Shown here: piece after piece, positions 8,397 through 16,456 of the stretch
How positions within the stretch are numbered: the stretch's first letter is position 1
Layout of the letters: every line of letters begins with the position of its first letter
From: Saccharothrix sp. ALI-22-I
GTDB taxonomy: Bacteria > Actinomycetota > Actinomycetes > Mycobacteriales > Pseudonocardiaceae
DNA length: 64,000 bases
Reading direction: 5' to 3'
NCBI RefSeq assembly: GCF_001984175.1
Contig: NZ_MTQP01000040.1
Span: 30,630 to 94,629 of the forward strand
Notes under the pieces: generated by a model
Told to the model about the DNA's origin: nothing
Database searches by the model: none
What the model saw: the letters and a program-made list of their open reading frames with translations, nothing else
Translations under genes and position numbers: made by a program

Positions 8397-8771
8397 TCAG
8401 GACGCCGGCCGGAACAGGGGCGTGAAGACGCACTCGAAGCCGGCCTTCAAACCGCGCCGGTGGGTGGCGGCCATCCAGAACTCGCCGGGACGCACGATGC
8501 CGCTGATGTGGTCGCCGTAGCCGACGCTGGTGGTGGGCGGGTTCTCCGGGCCGACCAGCAGCCGCATCCGCGCCGTCCGCCCGGTGACGAAGTACACGGC
8601 CACGTGCCCGAACGACTTGGCCTGGCAGACGGTGTTCAGCGCCGCCAGGAAGCGCGGCTCGTACCGGCGCTCGTCGTTGAGCAACGCCCCCAGCAGGCCG
8701 CTCAGGTGCTCGACCCGGCCTTCCAGCTCCTGGACGCGGGCGTACAGCGCGTCATCCCTCGACTCGAACAC
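8397..8771 (-). CDS. Uncharacterised 124-aa protein with short coiled coil
   Basis: I do not recognise the family. From the GTG at 8769-8771, preceded by AAGG at a suitable distance, the product is 124 residues. It has a probable coiled coil (LYARVQELEGRVEHLSGLLG, about residues 9-30) followed by a mixed alpha/beta region with GHVAVYFVTGRTARMRLLVG and a C-terminal FECVFTPLF. It is cytosolic, with no signal or TM. Upstream in-frame extension exists, but it runs antisense to the yraN relic and looks non-coding. It is convergent with the yraN fragment. Confidence 0.6.
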   Translation of the reverse strand: MFESRDDALYARVQELEGRVEHLSGLLGALLNDERRYEPRFLAALNTVCQAKSFGHVAVYFVTGRTARMRLLVGPENPPTTSVGYGDHISGIVRPGEFWMAATHRRGLKAGFECVFTPLFRPAS

Positions 8772-8819
8772 GTCCCACCCTTCACGCAGAGGCCGGTGTC
8801 CGTTTCCTACAGCCGAGGC

Positions 8820-9056
8820 ATGGCGCAGGTTCCAAACATTGTCCGGTTGCCAGTCGGCGCGCGGCTGGTGGTGGTCGAGGTGAAGTGCCGTTCGGGCACC
8901 AGCCAGGGCACGCCCCTGGAAGCCGTGACACCGGACAAGCTCGACCGGGTCCGCAAATCGGCCCTGCGCCGGCTCAGCGCCCACCGGATCGGCCGGGTGG
9001 AGATCCGCTTCGACGTGATCTCGATCGAGTGGCCGCCGGCAGGCCGGGTCAGTTGA
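8820..9056 (+). pseudogene. YraN/UPF0102 family C-terminal fragment
   Basis: Residues LVVVEVKCRSGTSQGTPLEA, then KLDRVRKSALRRL and EIRFDVISIEW match the C-terminal two thirds of YraN (UPF0102) proteins, a predicted restriction-endonuclease-like fold with the E-V-K catalytic strand (VEVKCR). The N-terminal segment with the conserved GE..A...L..GY...N.R and GEIDLI parts is missing. YraN is normally a single-copy housekeeping-region gene, so this is a stray, degraded copy. An IS5-type end follows directly. Confidence 0.7.
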
Positions 9057-9086
9057 TCACACAACGCCCATGCGGTTACCCGGAAA
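9051..9086. mobile_element. Orphan terminus of the IS5-family element
   Basis: The sequence GTTGATCACACAACGCC, then GGTTAC and CGGAAA, matches the right end of the IS5-family copy at about 34887-34922. Only this end is present; no transposase remnant is adjacent. It overlaps the last codons of the yraN fragment, suggesting insertion and deletion there. Confidence 0.6.
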
Positions 9087-9228
9087 GGCTCAATGCCCGC
9101 TCGTTGGCATGAGCGTGTGTTGTCGTGACAGCGCGGCCACGACTTCTGTACCACGCGGAGGCACTTCGCCTGCCGGGTGTGCCAGAGTCGTCGTGCGGAA
9201 TTCGCGCCGGGTTGCCGGCCGTTGGCTG

Positions 9229-9912
9229 CTACCCACCGGCAGGCTGGACGAGGTCCGGGCCTCCGGTGTGCGGTGTCGGCACGTAACCGCGCTCCGGCTC
9301 CGGCAGCGTTGCCACGCACGTCGCGGAGCACGCGTTCACCAGCAGCGGCAGCACGTCGGTGCCAACCCGACGGGAGATCCACACCTGACGCAGCTCGCGG
9401 TCGACCGGTCCGTCGCAAACGCTGCAGGTCCGCACGGCGGCGGCGCCCCACACGCCCGGGTCGAGCGCGGCGAAGTCCGCCTGACCGGCCCCGGTCACCG
9501 GCCGCAGTGCCGGGAACGGTGGCCGGAACTTGAAGTTGCCGTACAGGACGCGCGTGCTCACTGTACTGTCGGCAAGCCGCGTGCACCTGGTCAGTTCGTA
9601 CGGGTACCAGTGCAGCCGGTGCGAGGTGTAGGGCTCGAACACCTCCAGGCCGGTCATCGCACCGATCTCGGGCGGGATGCGCACCAGGTTCGTGCCGTAG
9701 AGGACCAGGCGCTTCACCGCGGTCAGCTTCGCGATCGTGGGCGGCAGGGTGACGACCTGCCGTCGCGCCGAAGCGCTCATCTCCGTGAACGGCGCGAACA
9801 CCGTCCGACCGTCCGCCGCCGCCTCGTCGATCAGCGCCAGCAGGTGCCGCCAGCCCTCTGCCGTGGTGTCCTGCCGGTCCCCGTGGAAGGAGACGCTCTC
9901 CGGCCGGGTCAT
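9229..9912 (-). CDS. Leucine-rich-repeat domain protein (actinobacterial, function unknown)
   Basis: From the ATG at 9912 (MTRPESVSFHGD) the product is 227 residues. A central LRR-like stretch is visible (LPPTIAKLTAVKRLVLYGTN, then IPPEIGAMTGLEVFEPYTS). It is followed by a conserved-looking block with YGNFKFRPPFPAL, a CSVCDG zinc-type knuckle and a second Cys pair in NACSATC. It is cytosolic. The longer upstream frame starting at 10059 is low-complexity and less plausible. LRR modules mediate protein contacts; no enzymatic motif is evident, and the partner is unknown. Confidence 0.7.
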   Translation of the reverse strand: MTRPESVSFHGDRQDTTAEGWRHLLALIDEAAADGRTVFAPFTEMSASARRQVVTLPPTIAKLTAVKRLVLYGTNLVRIPPEIGAMTGLEVFEPYTSHRLHWYPYELTRCTRLADSTVSTRVLYGNFKFRPPFPALRPVTGAGQADFAALDPGVWGAAAVRTCSVCDGPVDRELRQVWISRRVGTDVLPLLVNACSATCVATLPEPERGYVPTPHTGGPDLVQPAGG

Positions 9913-10183
9913 TCTCGAACGGCCGACACACTGGCACCGGTCCCGGTCGGGCCCGCCCGACGAGGGCCCGACCGCGTCGGCGAACCGATTGGGTAACAAC
10001 TGCGGCGCGTCCCCGTCCGTCGTCATCGCAGGAGCATATCGATGATCATCGACAACCATCGGTGTGTGCGGAGGGCCGACGTCCTCCCATCGGAATTACA
10101 GGACGTTGTGCGATTGATGTGCCCTGGGTTTTGCGGAGTCGGGTTACTGGACTTCATGCTGATCACCCCCAGGAGAGGTCAGC

Positions 10184-11054
10184 ATGCCCAGGAGTTACCC
10201 GCCGGAGTTCCGCAGCAAGGTCCTCGACCTGCTCAAAGCCGGCCGCACCGTCGCCCAGGTCGCGCACGACCTGCAGATCAGCGACCAGACGATCTACACC
10301 TGGCGCCGCCAGTCGCTCGTCGACGCCGGACAGGAACCGGGCCTGACCTCGGTGGAGAAGGCTGAACTGGCCTCGGCCCGACGTCGGATCGCCGAACTGG
10401 AGACCGAACTGGCGATCCACCAGCGTGCCACCGAACTGCGCAAGGAGGCGGTGCGCCCAAAAGCCCGATTCGCCGCGATCGCGGCGATGGCCCAGGACGG
10501 GCTCCCGATCCAGACCGCCTGCCGGATCCTGGGAGTATCCGAATCCGGGCTGCACGCCTGGCGCGGTCGGGCCCCGTCGGCCCGCTCGGTGCGACACGCC
10601 TGGCTCACTGACCTCATCAGGCAGGTCCACACCGCCTCCAACGGGGTCTACGGCTCCCGGCGGGTGCGCGCCGAGCTGATGCTGGGCCGTGGCATCACGG
10701 TGAGCCACGGCGCGGTCGAGATGCTCATGAAACGTGCTGGGATCACAGGACTTCCGGGCCGCAAACATCGACGGCCCCGACCGGATACCGCCACCGCGAC
10801 CGACCTGGTCGACCGTGATTTCGTCCGCACCGCGCCGAACCAGCTGTGGATCACCGACATCACCGGGCACCGCACTCGTGAGGGCAAGGTCTACTGCGCG
10901 GTGGTGTTGGATGCCTTCTCCCGCAAGGTGGTCGGCTGGTCGATCGACAGCCGCCATGCCGAGCGCGTTGGTGACCAACGCGCTCGGCATGGCCCTGCAC
11001 AACCGCGAGGCCGCGGCGGACACGGTGATCCACTCCGACCACGGTGTCCAGGGT
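10184..11054 (+). pseudogene. IS3-family transposase (fused OrfA/OrfB), broken
   Basis: The N-terminal HTH of IS3 OrfA (YPPEFRSKVLDLLKAGRTVA, DQTIYTWRRQ) is followed by a leucine-zipper-like linker. An OrfB-type region then has TASNGVYGSRRVRAELM, QLWITDITGHRTREGKVYCA (first Asp) and VVLDAFSRKVVGWSI. A frameshift near 10960 moves the second catalytic block (ADTVIHSDHGVQ) into another frame. Sequence after about 11050 belongs to other elements, so the Glu-containing C-terminus is missing. The element's left end is probably near 10117. The transposase is inactive as it stands. Confidence 0.85.
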
Positions 11055-11091
11055 GGATTCAACCGGTCGTCGCAACACCTCGATCGTGGAG

Positions 11092-11290
11092 GTGTCGGGT
11101 GGGGCGGTCGGCGGGTTGGATGAGAGCGTTGACGGGCAGGTCGGCGATGAAGTCGCCGGGGGCGTCGTCGCTTCGGCGGGAGGTCGAGCGTGGGTTCTGG
11201 CGTGAGATCGCCAAGGGGGTCACCGCCGAGGAGGCCGGGATCGCGGTCGGCGTGTCGCAGGCGGCCGGCGCGCGATGGTTCCGGAGTTCG
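11092..11290 (+). mobile_element. IS30-like transposase N-terminal fragment
   Basis: About 65 codons (LRREVERGFWREIAKGVTAE, then EEAGIAVGVSQAAGARWFR) match the N-terminal HTH region of actinobacterial IS30-family transposases. The rest of the gene is absent, and an IS630-type sequence follows immediately. Confidence 0.65.
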
Positions 11291-11810
11291 TCCCAAAAGG
11301 ACGTACATCGTCGGGCTCTACACCGATCCGCCGGAGAACGCGACGGTAGTCTGCGCCGACGAGCTCGGCCCCGTCATACCGCGCACCTTCCCGCCCACAC
11401 CCGGATGGTCCGGCGACGGACACCGCATCAAAGCACCCCTGAACTACTCCCGCGGACCGGAGAAGACCTGGGTCTACGGAGCTATCCGCGTGCGCGACGG
11501 CCAGGCCGTCACCCTCACCGCATCATCGCGCAACAGCCTCTACTACCAACGGTTCCTGGAGATGCCGGAACAGGCAAACCCGGTCGGCGACATCCACGTG
11601 ATCACCGACAACCTCTCCAGCCACAACAGCAAGTCCACCCGCGAATGGCTGCTCGACCACCCCCGCATCAAACACGCGTTCATCCCCGTCGGAGCCTGCT
11701 GGCTCAACCTCCAGGAACCCTGGTGGCGCCTGTTCCGCCGCGAGGCACTGGCCGGACAGAGCTTCGCCGACCCCAACGAGATCGACCACGCCACCCGACA
11801 GGCCACAGCC
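11291..11810 (+). mobile_element. IS630-family transposase C-terminal fragment
   Basis: An open frame of about 170 codons reads LYTDPPENATVVCADELGPV, GHRIKAPLNYSRGPEKTWVY, GDIHVITDNLSSHNSKSTRE and FIPVGACWLNLQE. This is the DDE catalytic half of IS630/Tc1-type transposases (Asp in CADE and ITDN, acidic residue after WLNLQE). The N-terminal HTH half is missing. At 11811 it is interrupted by the IS-C terminus, so IS-C inserted into an already truncated IS630 copy or formed the deletion boundary. Confidence 0.8.
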
Positions 11811-12899
11811 TGTGCCGCTCGAAAAGTCATCGCTGCTGGTCAAGCGGCATGTCTGTACTCGTTGATGAAGCCGCCCAGGATCCGGGAGCGTAGCAGTCTG
11901 CGGGTGTCGAGGTCGTCTATCGCGGCGGGGTGCTGCTGGACCCTGGGGTGGTAGTTGGTCCCGGGCTTGGTGGGGTCGGTGCCGGTTGTAGTGGCCTTCG
12001 TAGGTCTTGAGGACTTGTCGTGCGTGGGCTTCGCCCAGGATCAGGAGCAGGTCGTCGGCCTGGAAGACGGTGTCGAACGTCTGGCCGTACTTGCCGTCGC
12101 GGTCGCGGAGCAGGAAGCGCGGCGACTCCATCCGCTCTCCGAGGTCGGCGGCGAGGTTCCTGGCCTGCTGCGTCGTCCACTCCCGGGTCGGGTGGGCGGT
12201 GACGCCGGTGATGTGCGGGCGCCTGGTGTGGTGTTCGAGGAACGCCAACGCGTGGAGCCGCTTGCCGAGCACGGTGTCGAGGTGGAGGAAGTCCGCCGCG
12301 ATGATGCTCTCGGCCTGGACGGTGAGGAACTCCCGCCACGTCGGACCGGCGCGGCGTGGTGCCGGGTCGACGCCCGCAGCGCGCAGAATCTGCCAGACCG
12401 TCGAGGGAGCGATGCGGTGGCCGAGCCTGGCTGGTTCGCCCTGGATTCGTCGGTGACCCCAACGCGGGTTCTCCTCGGCAAGCCGCAGCACGACTGCTCT
12501 GATCGCCGTCGGGGTTGGTGGGCGTCCGGTGCGTCGACGCGCGGTGTGGTCCCACCGTCCGGCGATGAACCTGCGGTGCCGGTCGAGCAGGGTGCCGGGC
12601 GTGACCGGGAAGACCCCCTGCCATCGCCGACGGTCCAGCAGCCTGGACAGGACCGCGAACCAGAACCGGTCCGCGGGCTCGTAACGGACCTGGCCTGCGA
12701 GTTGCCGCCGAAGGACCGCGTTCTCGTGCCGCAGCACGAGCAGTTCGGCGTCTTTCGCCGCCTCGCTGCGCAGCAGCACCGACGGAACGGACAGTAGCTT
12801 CCGGGTCACCTCGTACAGCAGGGACAGGATCACCGGAGCATGCTCTCAAGCGGGTGTCAGCCCTGGTCTACCAGCGACGACGACTTTTCGAGCGGTACA
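11811..12899 (-). mobile_element. IS-C, complete ends, defective transposase
   Basis: It is bounded by inverted ends TGTGCCGCTCGAAAAGTC (11811 onward) and, on the other strand, TGTACCGCTCGAAAAGTC (from 12899). The element is about 1.09 kb and carries one transposase gene on the minus strand. The outer TGT...ACA is typical of IS3/IS481-type elements. A truncated copy lies at 37397-38046 and a small relic at 20640-20885. Confidence 0.8.
11850..12833 (-). pseudogene. IS-C integrase-core transposase with in-frame deletion
   Basis: The protein starts MILSLLYEVTRKLLSVPSVL and shows LLVLRHENAVLRRQLAGQV, an HTH around WGHRRIQGE...RIAPSTVWQIL, the first Asp in IIAADFLHLDTV and the second in RDRDGKYGQTFDTVF. 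The text then jumps from ADDLLLI directly to LGEAHARQVLKTYEGHYNRH. The segment that normally holds PRMNAHCERVIGTIRRE with the catalytic Glu is absent. The deletion keeps the frame open but removes the DDE glutamate, so the enzyme is expected to be dead. Confidence 0.82.
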
Positions 12900-13194
12900 A
12901 GCCACCGGCAAACGGAGCGACAAGCAGCGGATGACCTTCGACAGGCTGCGCGTGGTCTGCGACAGCGGCAACGGCTTCCCCACCCGAGCATGCCCCGAAC
13001 TGACCGACCTGGCCCCACGACGCAACGGCCGTCCAGCAGTTGTGGGCCCCTACGACGCTCCGTTCGAGACCGACATGCCCGTCTTCCGATCTATGAGCTC
13101 GTAACACGATCATGAGCCGTTTCCAACTTGGCTGAATAGCAGATCGGTTGGCGTGGGAGTGGCGCAGTGCCGGGCGGCAACGCCCTTGTGTTCG
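12900..13194. other. Intergenic stretch, no gene recognised
   Basis: About 295 bp between the IS-C end and the GH36 relic. Several short frames exist on both strands but none shows a conserved motif or a convincing ribosome-binding site. Confidence 0.5.
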
Positions 13195-13738
13195 CGCCAG
13201 CGGGGCAGGCGCCCACATCGGCCCCTCCCCGCGCACTCCTCGCACCGCGTCACCGACCTTTCCTTCCGGGCCGCCGTCGGCCTCCAAGGCCATGCCGGGC
13301 TCGAATGGGACCTGCTCGGCTGCGACGACGCCGAGCTCAAGTCGGTCCGCGCGTACGGGGCGCTCTACCGCGAGCTTCGCGACCTCCTGCACAGCGGTAC
13401 CGTGATCCACCCCGACGACGTCGACCCCGCGTTGCGGGTGCGCGGCGTCGTCGCTCATGATCGATCACAAGCCCTGTGGACCGTCGCGGCGGTCGCCCAG
13501 CCCGAGGAGTCCCTCGCTGACCGGTTGCGGCTGCCCGGGCTCGACCCCGACCGCCGCTACACGGTGCAGGTGCGTAACGACGTCGGCGCACCACGGATCG
13601 AGTGGGCGCCCCGAGCCGGCTGAGCGCCACCGCACCACTCGTGCTCTCAGGCCGGCTGCTCGCCGAGGTGGGTCTCCAGCTCCCCACCTTGCTGCCTGTG
13701 CAGACCCTGGTCTTCCACCTCACCGCCGTCGTGTGACG
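13195..13738 (+). pseudogene. GH36 alpha-galactosidase C-terminal relic
   Basis: Three frames join into the C-terminal domain of a GH36 alpha-galactosidase. GAHIGPSPR at about 13210 precedes HRVTDLSFRAAVGLQGHAGL, EWDLLGCDDAELKSVRAYGA, DPALRVRGVVAHDRSQALW and RLPGLDPDRRYTVQV (main frame to 13623). A terminal piece, VLSGRLLAEVGLQLPTLLPV to 13738, is in the next frame. At least two frameshifts and loss of the catalytic barrel make it non-functional. GH36 enzymes release terminal alpha-galactose from hemicellulose oligosaccharides, consistent with the neighbouring GH43, GH31 and GH10 genes. Confidence 0.75.
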
Positions 13739-13740
13739 AC

Positions 13741-13772
13741 GGCACCCGGACCTCCTACCAGGTCCGGGTGCC
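13741..13772. terminator. Bidirectional hairpin between GH36 relic and GH43
   Basis: A perfect 13-bp stem (GGCACCCGGACCT and AGGTCCGGGTGCC) encloses a 6-nt loop. It is placed between the stops of two convergent genes (13738 and 13826). There is no U-tract, as is common in actinomycete terminators. Confidence 0.75.
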
Positions 13773-13825
13773 GCCCAGGCCGTTCGCCGATGCCGTCAGC
13801 CCGAGGTAGGGCCTGTCCTCCGACA

Positions 13826-15628
13826 TCAGGGCACCACCACTTCGAGGCGAACGTCGGTCAGTTCCTCTCGCAGGTCGCGGGCCGGGCTGAGGTTGAAGAC
13901 GGGAACTCCGTCCCTGCCGAAGTGGACTCGGTGCATCGCGGACGAGACCACATCGTGACCCACGGGCGAGGCGACCGCGTGGTAGCAGATCCAGGTGTTG
14001 CCGTCGTAGTCGGTGAAGAGGGAGTTGTGCCCGGCACCATAGAGCCCTTCCACCGACTGGTAGTTCAGGACCGGCGTGATCGCCTTGGACCATGCGGAGG
14101 CATCCAGGTAGTCACCGCCTCGGGGAATACTCAGCATCCCGATGGAGTAGGTGTAGCCTCTGGCCGCTCCACCGGAGTACGTGATGTACACGGTCTCGTC
14201 GGTCAGGAACGGGTACGGGCCTTCGTTGTTGATCGTCCCCTGCACGTTCTCCCAGCCGTACAGCGGGCGCGTCAGCAACACCGGTTCGCTGATGAGACGA
14301 GTGGGATCAGCCACGGTCGTCTCCGCGATGCAGACCATGCTGCCCGAGTCCATCGGCGAGTCCAGACCTGTCCGGAATGACCAGACGAGGAAGCACCTCT
14401 CGTCAGCTTTGAAGTAGGTCATGTCCAGCGTGATGCTGCCACTCTCGGCCAAGTAGGAGCCGTCGGCCTTCCGGACCCGTACGGGGGTCTCCCAGCTGTC
14501 GGCCTGCATGATGTCGTGACCCTTCTTGAGTCGCATCATGTGGCACTGTGGCCCCCACTCGGTGCCGCTGACAGCGAACAAGATATAGAGGTCGTTGCCG
14601 ATCTGGTGGAACTCAGGGGCCCAGAAGGTCTGCACGAAGCCCTTGCTCTCGTCCGCGTCGAGGATCACCTGCTCGCGGAACCCGTCGTCGAACAAGCCGC
14701 TGATCGTCTCGGACTCTCGGACGTAGAGGCCGATGTCGTCCACGTTGTCGTTGGTCGCGATGTAGTAGTACTTCCCTTCCCAGGGCAGAATCACCGGGTC
14801 CGCGTACCCGCGCGCCAATGGGAAGGGGTGAACGGGAGTCTGCACCGTGCCGGAGACCCGGTAGGTTCCCGGCGCCGAGAAGTCCACTGCACTGGTGTCC
14901 CAGGCGACAGACTTGTCGGCCGTGGAGCCGTCGGAGTAGACGGCTGTCGCCTTCACCGCGGCCAGTTCCGACAGGGAGGACGCGACGACAGTCTTGGGGA
15001 CGCGGGTTTCCGTATGCGCCAGGGGCGTCCACCGGCCCCGAACGGCTTGCGCGATTGACGGTTCCACCGCGAGCACGTTCCCCGGGTTGATGTCCGTCAG
15101 GTTGCAGGGGTCCGCAACCTGCGGGAACCGGGATGCCGGCCGAGGCCCCTTTGATCCTCCTCCTGCGAGGTCGACAACCTGGTTCACGTACATGTTTCCG
15201 TCGGCGTCTCGCCACAGAAACTCGTACGCGCCGACCGCCTCGTCGTACTGACACGCGACGGCATCGACATGCAGGGAGTTGTGCAACCGAAGGAGCCCTC
15301 GGGATCGGAACTCCGTCAGATCGGTCGACGTCCACACCAGGACACAGCCACGGCTTTCCTCGTCCTGTGCTCCCCGGGGTGCGACACGGACGGCGACCAG
15401 CCCGAACCCGCCTTCTCTCGTGCGGAACAGGAAGGGGTTCTTGGCGCCCTTCTCCAGGATCGTGTTGTGCTCGCTCACCGTGGCTTCGGGAAACAAGATC
15501 CCGTAGTTCTGGTTGAGCGGCTCAAACGGTGCTCCGTCTTCGCTCAACGCGAAGTGGATGCTGTTGCTCAGCGAGTCGGTGTACTCGTCGAGCGGTGTTC
15601 GGGTGTAGACGAGAACTCTGTCTTCCAT
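13826..15628 (-). CDS. GH43-type glycoside hydrolase with internal Ig-like module
   Basis: This 600-residue protein has an unusual N-terminal region (about 1-190) that itself looks like partial five-bladed propeller sequence (NPFLFRTREGGFGLVAVRV, YEFLWRDADGNMYV). A bacterial Ig-like module follows (about 205-260: KATAVYSDGSTADKSVAWDT, FSAPGTYRVSGTV). Then comes a GH43 propeller: base Asp about 276 (GYADPVILPWEGKYYYIA), WAPEFHQIGNDLYILFA (about 335) and the acid Glu about 469 (NNEGPYPFLTDETVYIT). GH43 enzymes remove arabinose or xylose from plant polysaccharides. No signal peptide is visible from this start, so it is intracellular or N-terminally altered. The start has AGG eight bases upstream. 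The nearby permease relic suggests it once belonged to a sugar-uptake operon. Confidence 0.82.
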   Translation of the reverse strand: MEDRVLVYTRTPLDEYTDSLSNSIHFALSEDGAPFEPLNQNYGILFPEATVSEHNTILEKGAKNPFLFRTREGGFGLVAVRVAPRGAQDEESRGCVLVWTSTDLTEFRSRGLLRLHNSLHVDAVACQYDEAVGAYEFLWRDADGNMYVNQVVDLAGGGSKGPRPASRFPQVADPCNLTDINPGNVLAVEPSIAQAVRGRWTPLAHTETRVPKTVVASSLSELAAVKATAVYSDGSTADKSVAWDTSAVDFSAPGTYRVSGTVQTPVHPFPLARGYADPVILPWEGKYYYIATNDNVDDIGLYVRESETISGLFDDGFREQVILDADESKGFVQTFWAPEFHQIGNDLYILFAVSGTEWGPQCHMMRLKKGHDIMQADSWETPVRVRKADGSYLAESGSITLDMTYFKADERCFLVWSFRTGLDSPMDSGSMVCIAETTVADPTRLISEPVLLTRPLYGWENVQGTINNEGPYPFLTDETVYITYSGGAARGYTYSIGMLSIPRGGDYLDASAWSKAITPVLNYQSVEGLYGAGHNSLFTDYDGNTWICYHAVASPVGHDVVSSAMHRVHFGRDGVPVFNLSPARDLREELTDVRLEVVVP

Positions 15629-15889
15629 GACGTACCTGTGCCGTTCAGTGTCTGGCTTTGGTGAATGGTCTCTGGATCCGACGACGGTTTTGGACGAAGG
15701 GCGATGTGTAGTCGGTGAACAACCTTATACGGGCACCAGGTGATCCCACCTTCGGGCTGGGGGTGAGTCCTTCCTGCTGGTCGCAGACCTCCAGCACTTG
15801 TCGTGATGTCAACCGAGTGGAATTGCCGCCACCGCCGCCACCACGAACGTCATCTGCTGCCGATCTGCGGATGTTTGAGCTCTGCTGCC
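15629..15889. other. GH43 leader / permease debris, no intact gene
   Basis: The DNA between the GH43 start and the recognisable permease relic contains no supported ORF. It includes a CCGCCACCG-rich low-complexity patch near 15825-15845. It must contain the present promoter and leader of the GH43 gene. Confidence 0.4.
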
Positions 15890-16084
15890 AGCCGGTTTCG
15901 GCAGGAAGTAGTTGTTCCACGTCGCGACCAGGGTGAACAGGAAAACGGGTGACGATCGCGGAACGCATCGTCGGCACCACGATCTGCCAGAAGACGCGCA
16001 ACTCGTCCGCCCGGTCGATGCGCGCGGCGTCGATCAGCTCCACCGGCACGCTCTCGGCCACGTACACGCGGACCAGATATAATA
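15890..16084 (-). pseudogene. Sugar ABC transporter permease (MalG type) relic
   Basis: The minus strand reads VAESVPVELIDAARIDRADE then LRVFWQIVVPTMRSAIVT, the EAA-loop signature of binding-protein-dependent sugar permeases. A frame change follows to FTLVATWNNYFLP, the next TM segment of the same family. Upstream coding sequence is cut at about 16085 by an IS5-type end. The roughly 65 remaining codons are what is left of a carbohydrate importer that probably served the GH43/GH31 enzymes. Confidence 0.75.
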
Positions 16085-16440
16085 AGACCCCATCTCATTT
16101 GGAGGTGTTGTGGGTCAGCAGGCCCAGCTTGTCGGCTCGGCGGTAGCAGATCACCGGTGCGTTCGATGACGTACCGGCGGCGACCCAGCCGCTTGGCGGA
16201 CCCGATGCCGCGGCGGGCGATCCGGGCGATGACGCCCCGCCTGCGCCGCTTCGCGCGGCAGGCCGGGTAGTCGTAGCCCTTGTCCGCATGCAGCTTGCGC
16301 GGCCTGCGGCGAGGCCGGCCGACGCGTCCCCCACGTCCCACACGAGCAGTCCCTCGGCGTCCGCACGGGCGCCGACAGCGCGGTCAGGACCGCCTGCCAC
16401 ACACCCCGCGCGGCCACCGACGGAACACTCCGTACATTCG
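16085..16440 (-). mobile_element. IS5-family transposase C-terminal relic
   Basis: Minus-strand frames give RPRRRPRKLHADKGYDYPAC, then GVIARIARRGIGSAKRLGRR and YVIERT, a catalytic-core signature of actinobacterial IS5-type transposases. A CYRRADKLGLLTHNT-like C-terminus follows in another frame. An element end (GACCCCATCTCATTTG at about 16088) separates it from the permease relic. Multiple frame changes show it is dead. Confidence 0.75.
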
Positions 16441-16456
16441 TCCCGACCTCCGGAAG

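Noticed and set aside
15825..15845. CCGCCACCG triplet-like run as a functional microsatellite
   Set aside because: Only about four imperfect units in decayed permease DNA; common by chance at this GC content.
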